From Viola odorata (lineage: Eukaryota > Streptophyta > Magnoliopsida > Malpighiales > Violaceae): DNA of 64,000 nucleotides. The stretch lies in assembly GCA_963691705.1 (NCBI GenBank), contig OY829541.1:14502564-14566563 (forward strand). Reading direction: 5' to 3'. The notes beneath the pieces are model-generated. The model was not told the origin of the DNA, searched no databases, and saw only the letters and a list, made by a program, of their open reading frames with translations. A program made the position numbers and the translations under genes. Position 1 is the stretch's first letter. The number at the start of each line of letters is the position of its first letter. Shown piece by piece: positions 33,744 through 44,310 of this stretch.

Positions 33744-35832
33744 ATGATGCCTCACACGAGATCTCAATCTAGTTCTTTAGCTACCCCTAGGCCAATTTCT
33801 CGATATCCCGAGCTTGAAAATACTCCTAGCATCTTTACTTGCCCCACTGTCTTACGTCTTGAACTGGAAAGCAATAATATTACCTTCCCCTGCGGCTATC
33901 GCCCCACTATTCCTTCTGACACTATGAGGCTTCATAGCCGGCTCTGGAAAACTCATAGGATTCTTTATTTTAAGATGTTTCAATACGGGTTCTGCCTCCC
34001 AGTTCATGACACGCTGGAGCGGGTGCTGCGCGAGCATGGGCTTAACCCTGCGCAAATTACCCCTCCCTCATGGAGTTGCATCTACGCCTTCCTTCGTGCC
34101 TGCGAATTAAAAGATATTCTTGCTCCCTATGTCACTTTATTCCGCAAGTTCTTGACTCTGGTTTTTCACGACGGCTTCATTAATATTATTCCAAGATGGG
34201 ATGACGCTCTAGTGAGGCCTTTTTGGCAGAAATTTCAAGGATTTGAGGGGAGCGTCGATAACTGGAAGAGCGGCTTCTTTGTCGTCGAATTACCCTCTCG
34301 CCTGTGGCGTCCTGATTTCAACCTGGAGGTGGTTGATTGGGCGAAGCCAGCGCCTCTGTCTAAGGAAGAGTTGGATCAGGCCAACGCCTTACTGGAGATG
34401 GAGTACTCCTTCCAGCTCCGAAACTTTGCCTTGTACAGGCCTTTAACTGAGTGTGCCATAGGTGAGCCTTTGAGCTTCGCCGCTGCCTTGCTTCCCCCTT
34501 GCTTACTAACATTACTTTTTCGCAGGGGAAACTATCGCTAGTCCGCTCTCTGAGGGTGACGCTCCTCACAAGGTTGACAAAATTCTTTCAAGGGAAAGCG
34601 GTTCCTCTCTCCGCACTTCCCGCTTCGTAGAGAACTCGTTACCCAGCAGGAAAAAAAGGTCCGGATCTGGTTTGCCAGTGACTGAGACAAAGATTTTCTC
34701 CTACGGAGTTGAAGACATGGAGGACATGGACACAGAGTTGAGCCTCCGCCCGGCTTCCTCAGCTCAACGGAAGAAGCTAAGGGAAGCAAGCGAAGCTCAG
34801 GTGACAAGGGTGGCGACTCAATCTCCCCCTGCCAATACCGCAAATATCGTCACTTCTAAGACTACCATTTCTCCTGGCGCGACAAAGGAGAGCGCGACTT
34901 CTCTGGGTGGCGCTTCCTCGCCTCTGGGATTGGTCGCTCTCAATATAACCTCTACTGCCGCGACGATGCCCTCGTCCGCTGCAGACTCTACTCCTGTCAT
35001 GGAGCCTCCACACTCGCCCATTGGCCGCTGCATTCCTGATGTGCCTCCCTCTGTCCCCAGTGGACCTGGCTCTTCTCATTTTCCTCCCAAGTCCCCTTGT
35101 CCATTGTTCATTACTTCCATTCGAGATATTGGGGGCTCTGGCGGTATCTCCGCCCCTTCCTTTGTTGCTGATCTTTCCCGTGACGGGACTCAAGGGGCCC
35201 CTTCTCACCGACTAAATCTGTCAAAGTTTGGGACTGAGGGGTTCCGTGCCCTGGGCATATCAGACCCCTTGTCGCAAGATCAGCCCACGACAATCTTGGC
35301 TTGTGAAATGTTTCGCGCCTCCGAGGAGGAGAGTAGACTGCTGCAACTTCCTCCCGAAGTTCAGTACATGCGCGTCATGAACAACTGCCTTGCTGCCTTT
35401 CGACAACTTCATTACTTCATCAAGGCCCGTGGTACACAATCTCAAAACTCTAGTGCGCTAGCAAAGGTAGAGGAGTTGTCGCGACTGCACAAGCACGCTC
35501 AGGCCGAACTGCGCGAGTGCCGTGCTGACCTTACTCGGGAAAGACCTAAAGGAAAAGCCCAGGTCGAAGCTTTGGAGGCTGAGCTGGTGGTTGAGAGAAA
35601 GAAGAACTCATTCCTTCTTGAGGAGGTATCATCCTGCGATGCCGACCTGTCGAAAGCTTTCAAGAAAGTGGCATGGTGGAAGAAGAAGACTAAACAGGCC
35701 TTTGCCGTTGGGGTGACAGATCAGAACCGCAGTAGGGCCGCTGATCCTGCTGAGGTCGCCAGGTACGCCTCTGCGAGGATGAAAGAGATTGATGAGAGCC
35801 AAGAAGGTTTCCTCTCCTCCGAAGAGGAGTGA
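33744..35832 (+). CDS. Antisense gene A, copy A3: intact two-exon gene, 674 aa
   Basis: Exon 1 33744-34461, intron 34462-34525 (64 bp, GT-AG), exon 2 34526-35832; joined length 2025 bp with no internal stop. Residues about 25-195 form the N-terminal domain: RILYFKMFQYGFCLPVHDTL near 71, IIPRWDDALV near 148 and NWKSGFFVVELPSRLWRPDF near 172. This resembles the plant 'putative gypsy type transposon' family (Pfam Transposase_28, from memory), whose function is not known; no catalytic triad is evident. Then a basic SRKKRSGSG patch, acidic EDMEDMD, SSAQRKKLR, a Ser/Pro linker, RLNLSKFGTEGFRALGISDP near 467 and a coiled coil about 553-650. Start ATG doublet at 33744/33747. Opposite strand to gag-pol, between D and B3. 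The only intact A copy here. Confidence 0.78.
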
Positions 35833-36504
35833 CAAGTCCGCGCCTGGAGGAAGCCTATTTGATGCCGCTTGATTGGTGACATCGCTTCTCTACTTACGCC
35901 CTTGTTGTATTATTTTTTCATTTGGACTTTGTCATCACCTCTTTGCTTGTAATAATTGTCATACCTTACAATCTTGACCGAATAATGTGTGTTTCTTGAT
36001 GATGTCGCTCTTTATCATATGTTGCTTCATTACTTTTTCTCGCGCCTTTTGCATGCCGCGCCATTACGGCTTGTCGCTCCTTTCCACCGGGTTTGACTGT
36101 GCCCTTTTCAGAGTATTTAATGCTCTGACTTTCTTTGTTTGATACGGAGAAGACAGTCATGATGCTCCGAGCCCACGTGTCATCAATGGGGAGCGTTAAT
36201 GGGACTGGCGGACTGAACACGTCTTTTCGCTCCTCAAGAGTTGTTCCCCCTTCCCGCGCTTCACTGCCCTTGACACGTCACACGCCTCGATCGCTTGACC
36301 CGTCGTCCCCTTTAGTTCCTAGGGTTTATATATAAAAACCCCACGTGCTTTCTTCCTATCTTTTATTACCTCTCTCTTTTTAAAAAAAACAAAAAAGAAG
36401 GAAAACAATTCCTCTTCTTCCTCCTACAATCCGCCGCCGCCCGGGTACTTCAATTTTCTTCTCACCACAGGTGCCTTCCTTTCTATTCCTCTTTTACCTT
36501 GCTC
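35833..36504 (+). promoter_or_regulatory. A3-B3 intergenic region with B3 TATA box
   Basis: No gene. TATATATAAAA at 36327-36337 lies about 179 bp before the B3 ATG at 36505. Confidence 0.6.
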
Positions 36505-38716
36505 ATGGCTCCTAATCGCCGTTATTCCCGCTCTGCTGGGGAGGAGGATGTTAATACCACTGTTTCCACCATTACCTCCACCGCCGTCCTTCGATGGCGC
36601 CTGCGGAGCTATAATGCCACCGTGGACCAGTTGGAGGGGTATTCCACTAAAGTTGCCCCGAAATCCCTTCGCCTTAATAGCGAATTACCCGGCAACAGTA
36701 GGGTTCTTTATGCCAAAATATTCCATTATAGTTTTCGGCTGCCTCTAGATCCTTTGGTTGCTGAATTACTCTCTGAATTTGATTTAAACGCTGCCCAACT
36801 GAGTCCAAACGCCTACTGTGGCATTTATGCCTTTATAGCCCTCTGTAGACATATAGGGAATGAATCTCCTGCCTTTCAATTGTACCATCATAATAACGGC
36901 ATCATAGCGATATCGCCCCGCTATGATGTTGAAGCTTTAAACCCTTTTACCTGGAAGCTGTTATTCCTTGAGTCTTCCATTGATGCTTGGAAAAAGGGAT
37001 TCTTCATCATCAATCTTCCCCAGCCTTTGTGGCGGACCGGTTTTAATCTTGCCATCAGAGATGCCGCCTGGGGCAGCAGGCCAGAGTTAGGGCCAGCTGA
37101 CCAAGACTGGCTGAACAAGCTACTTAATCTGCCTGAGATCCCTGGTATTCACACTCGCGAACTCGCATGCGGAGGCAACATCCAGGATTGCATTCAAAGT
37201 GAGCCTCACATCTCTGATCGCTGTTCCACGTCAATACTAACTCTAACATTCTTTTCTTATTTCTACAGATCCTCCCGCCGGGTGGAAGCCTGATTCTATC
37301 AAGAAAAGGGAGAAGAGGGCTCAGTAGAAGAGAGAAAAAAGGGCTCTTTCCGCCACCTCGGCTGGCGCCGCTACTGATACTACGCGCGCGTCCGCTTCTG
37401 CGCCTGAGTTTTCCTCTCTTCCCCAAGCGGAGGCTACTGCCACATCGACCACTGTTCCAATTTCTTCCCCCGATATTGCTCCTACACAAGCGTCGCCTTC
37501 TCATCCTCCTCTTGCTAGGAAAAAGAAAAGGACTCTCAGCCTTCGTGTTATGGCTCCTACACGTCCTCCTGCTCAGGTGGTTTTCATAAATTTTTTCCAC
37601 CCATGTATTTTTATTTGTTTCTTAATTCCCCTTTGTCTTTTGTGCGTAGGATACCGCTGCTGTTGCCTCTTCTGCCACTCCTTCACGCGACGGCATGGAT
37701 TTGTCGGGTATTCTTGGTCCCAAGCGACCGCGTCTGAATGAAGACGTCCCTTCAGCGGACACCATTGTCGCTGGTCAGGATAGGCAGGATGGCATTGCCA
37801 ATACCGGTCCCTTGATAGGCGACCAAGGTTCTGGCCCAGCAGGGAATGAGGTTACCTCTGCGCCGCTTCATTCCTCTTTTGCCGCATCATCTCCTCCTCC
37901 AGGCAATCCCTTGGACTTTCTGGAGGTTCTTGAAGAGGAGCACTTCCCAAACTTATCGGCCAGCGGCTTTAATATTGACGTTGGGCCGTCCAATCGTTCC
38001 CCTCCGGATCTCTTCTTCGTTCCCACTGCGGCTCGGACAAACTTTTCCTTTCTTCCCCCAATAGAACCCCGCGCATGGTGGCTGAGTTAAGTACTATACT
38101 CTCCAGCGGAGCCGCCACCCATCAAGTTGATTTGAGCAACATTCGCCAGCGCTGGTTCCCAGCGTTAGGAGGCGACAGCTCCCTAGCGACATCCGCCTTA
38201 CTAGCAGGACATCTGTTGTCAGTTGAGGAGGAAGAGCGAGGCTTCCTCTCCGTTGCCGAGGGTGAACAATTGCGGCAGATAAGGACTCATCTATTCTCTA
38301 GCTTTCAAGGTTTCCATTACTGGTCTACAAATATGATGAGACGAATGAGCTCTCTCCAATCCTCCTCCCAGGAATGGCGCAACACTAACCATCAGCTCTC
38401 GGAAGAAATAAGCAAGTACCAAAGGGAGCATCATGAAGCTTAAGAGGAGCTGCGGAAGAGTGTTGAGGAGCGACAATGTGTAGAAAACAGTTTGGGAGTT
38501 GCGAGGAAAGAGTTGGAAGAGGCCAAAGGACTCCGGGCCACTGGGGATGCCGCCCTTCAAGCGGAGCAGAGCAAGAATGCCGCGCTTAAGGAGGAAACGG
38601 CGGACAGGTGCAAGTGGTTTTCGGAACAAGCGCCAGGTCTCATGGCCGATTGCTTCATTGAGCATCACGGCCGCCATTTCTTTGACGCTGACGCCATCAT
38701 CCGCCTCTTCAAGTAA
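36505..38716 (+). pseudogene. Antisense gene B, copy B3 (recently decayed)
   Basis: Exon 1 36505-37198, intron 37199-37268 (70 bp), exon 2 37269-37576, intron 37577-37649 (73 bp), exon 3 from 37650. Phases fit perfectly. N-terminal domain: SLRLNSELPGNSRVLYAKIF, LSPNAYCGIYAFIALC, IAISPRYDVEALNPFTWKLL, SIDAWKKGFFIINLPQPLWR. Exon 2 is basic at both ends (KKREKRAQ; RKKKRTLS). Exon 3 has MDLSGILGPKRPR, THQVDLSNIRQRWFPALGGD, then a coiled coil. Defects: TAG 37325-37327, a frameshift near 38030-38090, TAA 38441-38443, TAA 38714-38716. ATG 36505 is preferred to the in-frame TTG upstream. Convergent with the element 2 pol. Confidence 0.8.
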
Positions 38717-38906
38717 AAGTCCGGGTTCCTCATGGAAGAGGGCTACCGCCAGGCGAAAAGGCCACGACCTGACGAGGGGAAAAACAGCATGCCCGGGCCG
38801 TGAATGTCATTTCTCTTTTGTCCATCGGGTGCTCTGACTTCTTTGCCCCTTTTTGTGTTTTTTAGGGCCTTTTGTTTGAGCAAGCATCCCTTCGTGTGTA
38901 AACAGT

Positions 38907-39270
38907 TTGCACAATTTTCTGCACATTTTCACTTATTACTTTGTTAGTAGCGACATATTCTCCAAAATTCTTAATTACCTTGGGGCATTGCCGCGCGTAT
39001 TCCTTGCTTATTTAGCGCGATCCCCTAGAGATATCGCTTGTGCCAAGTTTCTTGCACACTTTCACTTATCACTTGTTAATAGCGACATATTATCGAATAA
39101 TCTTAATTACCTTGGGGTATTGCTGCGCGTATTCCTTTCTTATTTAGCACGATCCCCCAAATATGTCGCTTGTGCCGAATTTTCTGCACATTTTCACTTA
39201 TCACATTGTTAATAGCGACATATTATCAAAAATCTTAATTACCTTGGGGCATTGCCGCGCGATCTCCCCC
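38907..39270 (+). repeat. About 133-bp tandem repeat 3' of B3, nearly 3 copies
   Basis: Three units each hold TTCTGCACATTTTCACTTAT (or CACACTTTCAC), TAGCGACATATT and CTTAATTACCTTGGGG. The third unit is cut by the insertion at 39271. Confidence 0.85.
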
Positions 39271-39275
39271 GATGT
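39271..39275. repeat. Target-site duplication GATGT, left
   Basis: GATGT precedes the LTR start at 39276 and recurs at 43198-43202 directly after the other LTR. Confidence 0.93.
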
Positions 39276-39902
39276 TGATAACGGCTCAACTTCGATTTGG
39301 ATAGAAGGAGGACGAATTGCTGTTCTTGAGCTGGATCTAGTCCTCTTGTGAGAGGTTGGCAGCTTGGATGGATGAACAGATGAAGGTGCTTTTAGTGTTC
39401 AAATGGAGTATGTGTTGCAGCGGAAATGGATGATGTTTAGAGGTGTTTAGATGATGAACATAATAAGAACTTAACTAATTAGAAAACCCTCTTGATCTTA
39501 AGAACAAGCAACCTTTCTACAAACTAGTTAAGGATCTCTCTTTTCTGATTTAAGAACAAAGCTCAAGAGCTTAATTACAAGAAGAGATAGAAGATAAACA
39601 ATGGTATTCAACCCTATTGGCACCGGTTACCAAGAACCCTAAGTTACACTAGTTTACTCTAAGAATTGGCCAAAGAGAATATCATCAAAATCAAAGGCAA
39701 GCTATAAAAGAGGCTATCTCCTTCTATTTATAGCTTGAGAATTATTACATGAGAAAACCCTAAAATAACCCTTCATTTAAACCTAGGAAGGCCGGCTGAC
39801 TTAATCATCAAAACAGTCCCTAATGTGCTAGTTTTCGCCGTGAGATCCAAGGCTGGTCCTGGCAAGGCCTAAGGACGAGCTGGAGCCTTTAATCTCATAT
39901 CA
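39276..39902 (-). repeat. 3' LTR of the non-autonomous element
   Basis: 627 bp, nearly identical to 42571-43197. CTATAAATAG on the minus strand near 39724-39733 is the TATA candidate. Confidence 0.93.
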
Positions 39903-41142
39903 TCCCATCCCCCTTTGAAGTGATTCGTCCTCGAATCTAAGCTTTGGAGGGTGTGGGGTTCCGAAAGTGGAGTGAGAGTCTTCAAGCTCGTATCATCCCC
40001 TCCTCCTTTGAGGAGATTCGACCTCGAATCTATTGGGTCCATCCCTTGCAAGGCCAAACGGGTCAAGGCATGCTCATAGCTTGTGGATACACATGGAACC
40101 CTCCAACTACACCTTTCGGGGAATATAGGCCAAGGTGGAGGCCTTGATTGGGGAAGATAGGTAGGCGTGGACGGAAAATAGCCAAGAACAATCAAGGATT
40201 GACCATGACGAGGCATGGAGTGAACTAGGGCCAAGTGCGGGCTCTTAGTAGTGGCTGATAAGGCGAGGGCGCTATGGTGAACCAAAAGAACAGCGAACGG
40301 AATCCGTGTAAAGTGCGAGACCATGTAACCACATGGAGGTGCCGAAAATAGAAGGAAAGGTGCGCGGCTCACATGCCCAAGACCAGGTAGAAATGGGTCC
40401 TCAAAGCTATGTATAGGTACCTTCGGAATGATGGAAAAGTCACTCCCAAGGGCCCAAAAATGGTGCTGCAACGCAAGACAATGACTGGCTGTCTCATGGC
40501 ACTCTGAAGTGGACTCACCAACCCTACTTGTATCCCTTTCACTCCCAAACTCCACATTAACATCCGAAACCAGTAGCTTCTCCTTATACGGAGGCAAATC
40601 ATCCTTAATAAGTGATGGCGATTCGGCTGAAACAACACTAGGAAGATCCTCAATCTCCTCAACCAACAGTGTCTCAAAACTATCCATGGATTGCAATACA
40701 TTCATTCCCCTCCCAAGAGGCACTAAACTTTCCTTGACTGATGGCGAACCAAGAGCACAAACGCTAACCTCTTCACATTGCCCAAGGTGCCCGGAAACCC
40801 GTAGGTTATCACATATAAGTGTCATTACGGCCATGGTGTTTGTCATGGCTTGAGTGCTTCTTTCCAGGCGCGCTAGAATTGGAGCCATCCTCACGGCGAA
40901 GGTGAGGTGCCATGGTGTGGGGACGGGGCAGCCTCGGTGAAGTAGTCCTCATGCCCATACGAAGTCTCTCCACTAGTCGCATAAGACTCATACGCATAGG
41001 CTTGCCGAGAGGGATCAATATGATCATACTCCAACCGGGAAGTAATGGAACCATAACTAGGAAGAGGCGGGGGCCAACGGACATGGTGGGGAGGCTGCTC
41101 ATCATGATACCAAGGTGCGTGGCTAGTAGGAGCAACCCTCAA
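39869..41142 (-). pseudogene. Internal gag-like ORFs of the non-autonomous element
   Basis: Two minus-strand frames that overlap by four bases: 41142-40891 (83 codons, His/Pro/Tyr-rich, starting MRVAPTSHAPWYHDEQPPHH) and 40894-39869 (341 codons, starting MRMAPILARLERSTQAMTNT). The second runs through the purine tract into the LTR and contains two copies of a SRTNHFKGGWDD-type motif (near 40020 and 39910), like the tail that many plant Ty3/gypsy polyproteins carry over their purine tract. No gag core or zinc knuckle is recognised. They may be relics of a gag-pol polyprotein from which the middle was deleted. Function unknown. Confidence 0.5.
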
Positions 41143-42570
41143 ATGTGGCGGTATGAAGACATAGGAAAATTCCTACAAAAGGAAAAATAAACACAATTGA
41201 TAGCTAAAAGGGGTTAGTCTCTCCCTCACGTGTTTCACTCGCGTTTATCACTCTAATGTACTCACACTTTTCTCTCACACTCTTATCTCAATCACAATCC
41301 AACACCTCAGCTAGAAAGACCTAACTAGGGCTCAAGGAAAGCAAGACAACCAAGGTAAGAAAGAAAGGCAAGGAAAGCCGCAATTCTGCCCAAGGAAAAT
41401 GGATTTAATTTAGACAGCAATTGGACTTAGAATAGAGTAATATAATGTGGAAACAAAGAAGAAAACACCAAAGGGCAAGCTACTCAAGAAGAAAAGAAAG
41501 ATAGAAAGAAAGAACACAAAATGGTGTAAAAGAAAAATGCAAAAACTAAAACCGAAATTTAGTTCTTCACACCAAATATGCTTCTAAAAATGTTGTATGT
41601 CAAAGGAAAAATTGTCAAACAAAATGCACATTGATGTACTACTACACTTCTAATGCCAACATACACACTAGTCTCTTGCTTTGACTCACTTGTAATCTTT
41701 TTTTTTTTTTTAATTGAGGGATTTTCCTTAATCTTTTTCCCTTCTTTTCTTTGCTGTTTTTTTTGTAAATGCAAGAGAGCTCAAGGAGTGTATGACAAGT
41801 ATTTTTTATGTTTAGAAGTGAAAGACAAGTAGTAGAAAAACAAAATTATTTTTCACTAAATGCCGAAAAATTTGAGTGAATGACAAGTAGTGCGAAAAAT
41901 GTATGACAAGTATCAATTGCAATCTGAAAGACATGTAGTTGTAAGGTGTATGACAAGCAATATGTGTGTAAGGATTAAACCCTAGGGCCGGCTGAGTAAG
42001 GGAAGTGAAGTGGTGAGCAAGCTGAAATGCTTGGCTCACAATGCTTGGAAAATACTTAGCTCACAAAGTAGTGATGTGGCGGGCTAGGAGAGGAGGGCAA
42101 AAATGTTGGACTCTAGCTAGAAAACAAGCAAGTCCACATGGCTCTCATGGCTCATCTTAGGAAGCTCCAAACACAGCAATAAATCACACTTAAGAAGATG
42201 AGAAATTCGGATTTAGATGCATACAAACACAAAAAAAATTCAGCAAATGTGTTCTTCCAAAAATCAGCATACTAAAAGACAACAATTTCCTCAAGAACAT
42301 CAAAATTTTCAAACTGAATTTAAATCATTCCTATGGTTGAAAACAATGTTTTAACCAAAGATATGAAAGGAAAAGGAGTTTGAACCGTGGGAACACAAGG
42401 AAAAAGTGTTTGAGCAATTTAGTGGAATGGGTGTGAAAATGGAGAAAAACAGAAATTTTGCCACACAAAAAGAAAGAAGTTCTACGGTAGAGAAGATGAT
42501 TCTAACCGTAGAAATGATGAGGAGAACAAGAAAAACCAACCTAGAGGACAACTGAAGCTCCGCTACCACT
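41143..42570 (-). other. Leader of the non-autonomous element
   Basis: About 1.4 kb of A/T-rich sequence without a gene, with a T-run at 41698-41711 and several copies of ATGACAAGTA-type words around 41790-41960. The primer site TGGTAGCGGAGC lies on the minus strand at its right end (42557-42568). Confidence 0.6.
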
Positions 42571-43197
42571 TGATAACGGCTCAACTTCGATTTGGATAGA
42601 AGGAGGCCGAATTGCTGTTCTTGAGCTGGATCTAGTCCTCTTGTGAGAGGTTGGCAGCTTGGATGGATGAACGGATGAAGGTGTTTTTAGTGTTCAAATG
42701 GAGTATGTGTTGCAGCGGAAATGGATGATGTTTAGAGGTGTTTAGATGATGAACATAATAAGAACTTAACTAATTAGAAAACCCTCTTGATCTTAAGAAC
42801 AAGCAACCTTTCTACAAACTAGTTAAGGATCTCTCTTTTCTGATTTAAGAACAAAGATCAAGAGCTTAATTACAAGAAGAGATAGAAGATAAACAATGGT
42901 ATTCAGCCCTATTGGCACCGGTTACCAAGAACCCTAAGTTACACTAGTTTACTCTAAGAATTGGCCAAAGAGAATATCATCAAAATCAAAGGCAAGCTAT
43001 AAAAGAGGCTATCTCCTTCTATTTATAGCTTGAGAATTATTACATGAGAAAACCCTAAAATAACCCTTCATTTAAACCTAGGAAGGCCGACTGACTTAAT
43101 CATCAAAACAGTCCCTAATGTGCTAGTTTTCGCCGTGAGATCCAAGGTTGGTCCTGGCAAGGCCTAAGGACGAGCTGGAGCCTTTAAGCTCATATCA
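42571..43197 (-). repeat. 5' LTR of the non-autonomous element
   Basis: 627 bp; pair of 39276-39902. Confidence 0.93.
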
Positions 43198-43202
43198 GAT
43201 GT

Positions 43203-43800
43203 CGCTCGTGTCCCGTACTCTGCCAGCCAAACTTCACCGGGTTTGTCCCTTCCGGCTACTAGTTGTGGTACGGTGACCTTTATTATTTCTTCAATCGGCC
43301 GGGAAGTGCCCTCACTCAGTGCGCCGCCTGATCAAGGTTGGCCATCACGAGGACAGGACTTTTCACTTCCTCAGCATTGCCCTCACACCTCGGAACGTGC
43401 CCTCACTTAACGAGGTGCCTATGTTAGCGCTACCATCGTTAGGATAGGATTTTCACTTACGAGGTGGAGTTTTTAAATTCCCTAGGGTCGTGCCTCACTT
43501 AATGATCATCCGCCTTTGTGAGCGCGAGCTGTCACAAGGATAGGACTTTACATCCCCAGGGGAGTCAGGGCGTGCCCTCTCTGGGTTTCCCCAGGATAGG
43601 ATTTTTCACTCCCGACAGTGCTGGAAAGTGTCTCCTCTTGGCGAGCCGCCTGATCAGGGTCGGCCTCCCATGGCCAGAAATTTTTCACTTCCAGCACCAT
43701 ATATTAGGATCGCCGGGGCGTGCCTCATCTTGCCGATCCGTCCGCATTAGCCCATTCTGCCTCAAGGCTAGGACTTTTCACCCCCGACATCCTCCTTTCC
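43203..43800 (+). repeat. Tandem repeat block R3 of element 2
   Basis: Diverged units of the R1/R2 family (CACAAGGATAGGACTTT; GGATAGGATTTTTCACTCCC), each about 75-90 bp, between B3 and the pol end. The left edge continues the B3 3' region cut at 39270. Confidence 0.8.
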
Positions 43801-43865
43801 TTGTTATCTGCACATTACCCAGACAAACAACAAGGAACAAGAAATATTTCCACAACAATTGTTAG

Positions 43866-44310
43866 ACCATACCCACGGCATGTCGATATTTCTATTTCGA
43901 AGACCATGCCCACGGCATGTCAAAACTTCAATTTCAAAAGACCATGCCCACGGTATGTCGATATTTCAAAGACCATGCCCACGACATGTCAAAATTTCCA
44001 TTTAAAAAGACCATGCCCACGGCATGTCGATATTTCAAAGACCATGCCCACGGCATGTCAAAATTTCAATTTCAAAAGACCATGCCCACGGCATGTCAAA
44101 ATTTCAATTTCAAAAGACCATGCCCACGACATGTCGATATTTCTATTTCAAAGACCATGCCCACGGCATGTCAAAATTTCAATTTCAAAAGACCATGCCC
44201 ACGACATGTCGATATTTCAAAGAGCAAGCCCACGGCATGTCAAAATTTCAATTTCAAAAGACCATGCCCACGGCATGTCAAAATGTCAATTTCAAAAGAC
44301 CATGCCCACG
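43866..44310. repeat. Hairpin minisatellite, 12 and a part units, replacing the integrase tail
   Basis: Units of 31, 37 or 38 bp starting ACCATGCCCACGGCATGTC. The core CATGCC-CAC-GGCATG is a perfect inverted repeat with a 3-base loop; single changes (GACATG, GGTATG) appear in some units. Units end either CAAAATTTCAATTTCAAAAG or CGATATTTCAAAG, in an interspersed order. The last unit stops mid-core at 44310, where the integrase frame begins. Confidence 0.92.

Larger units (their letters stand above)
39276..43197 (-). mobile_element. Non-autonomous LTR retrotransposon, 3922 bp
   Basis: Two 627-bp LTRs (39276-39902 and 42571-43197) with TGATA...TATCA ends and a GATGT duplication. Orientation is minus: the primer site next to the right LTR reads TGGTAGCGGAGC (initiator-Met-type TGGTATCAGAGC with two changes), and the purine tract next to the left LTR reads CAAAGGGGGATGGGA. 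The LTRs differ at about 8 of 627 positions by eye, so it is younger than the host element 2. The 2.7 kb interior has no protease, RT or integrase, so it must depend on another element. Confidence 0.93.

Noticed and set aside
43866..44310. Hairpin units as possible tRNA-like or attachment sites
   Set aside because: Simple 6-bp arms in a tandem array; no cloverleaf and no recombinase nearby.
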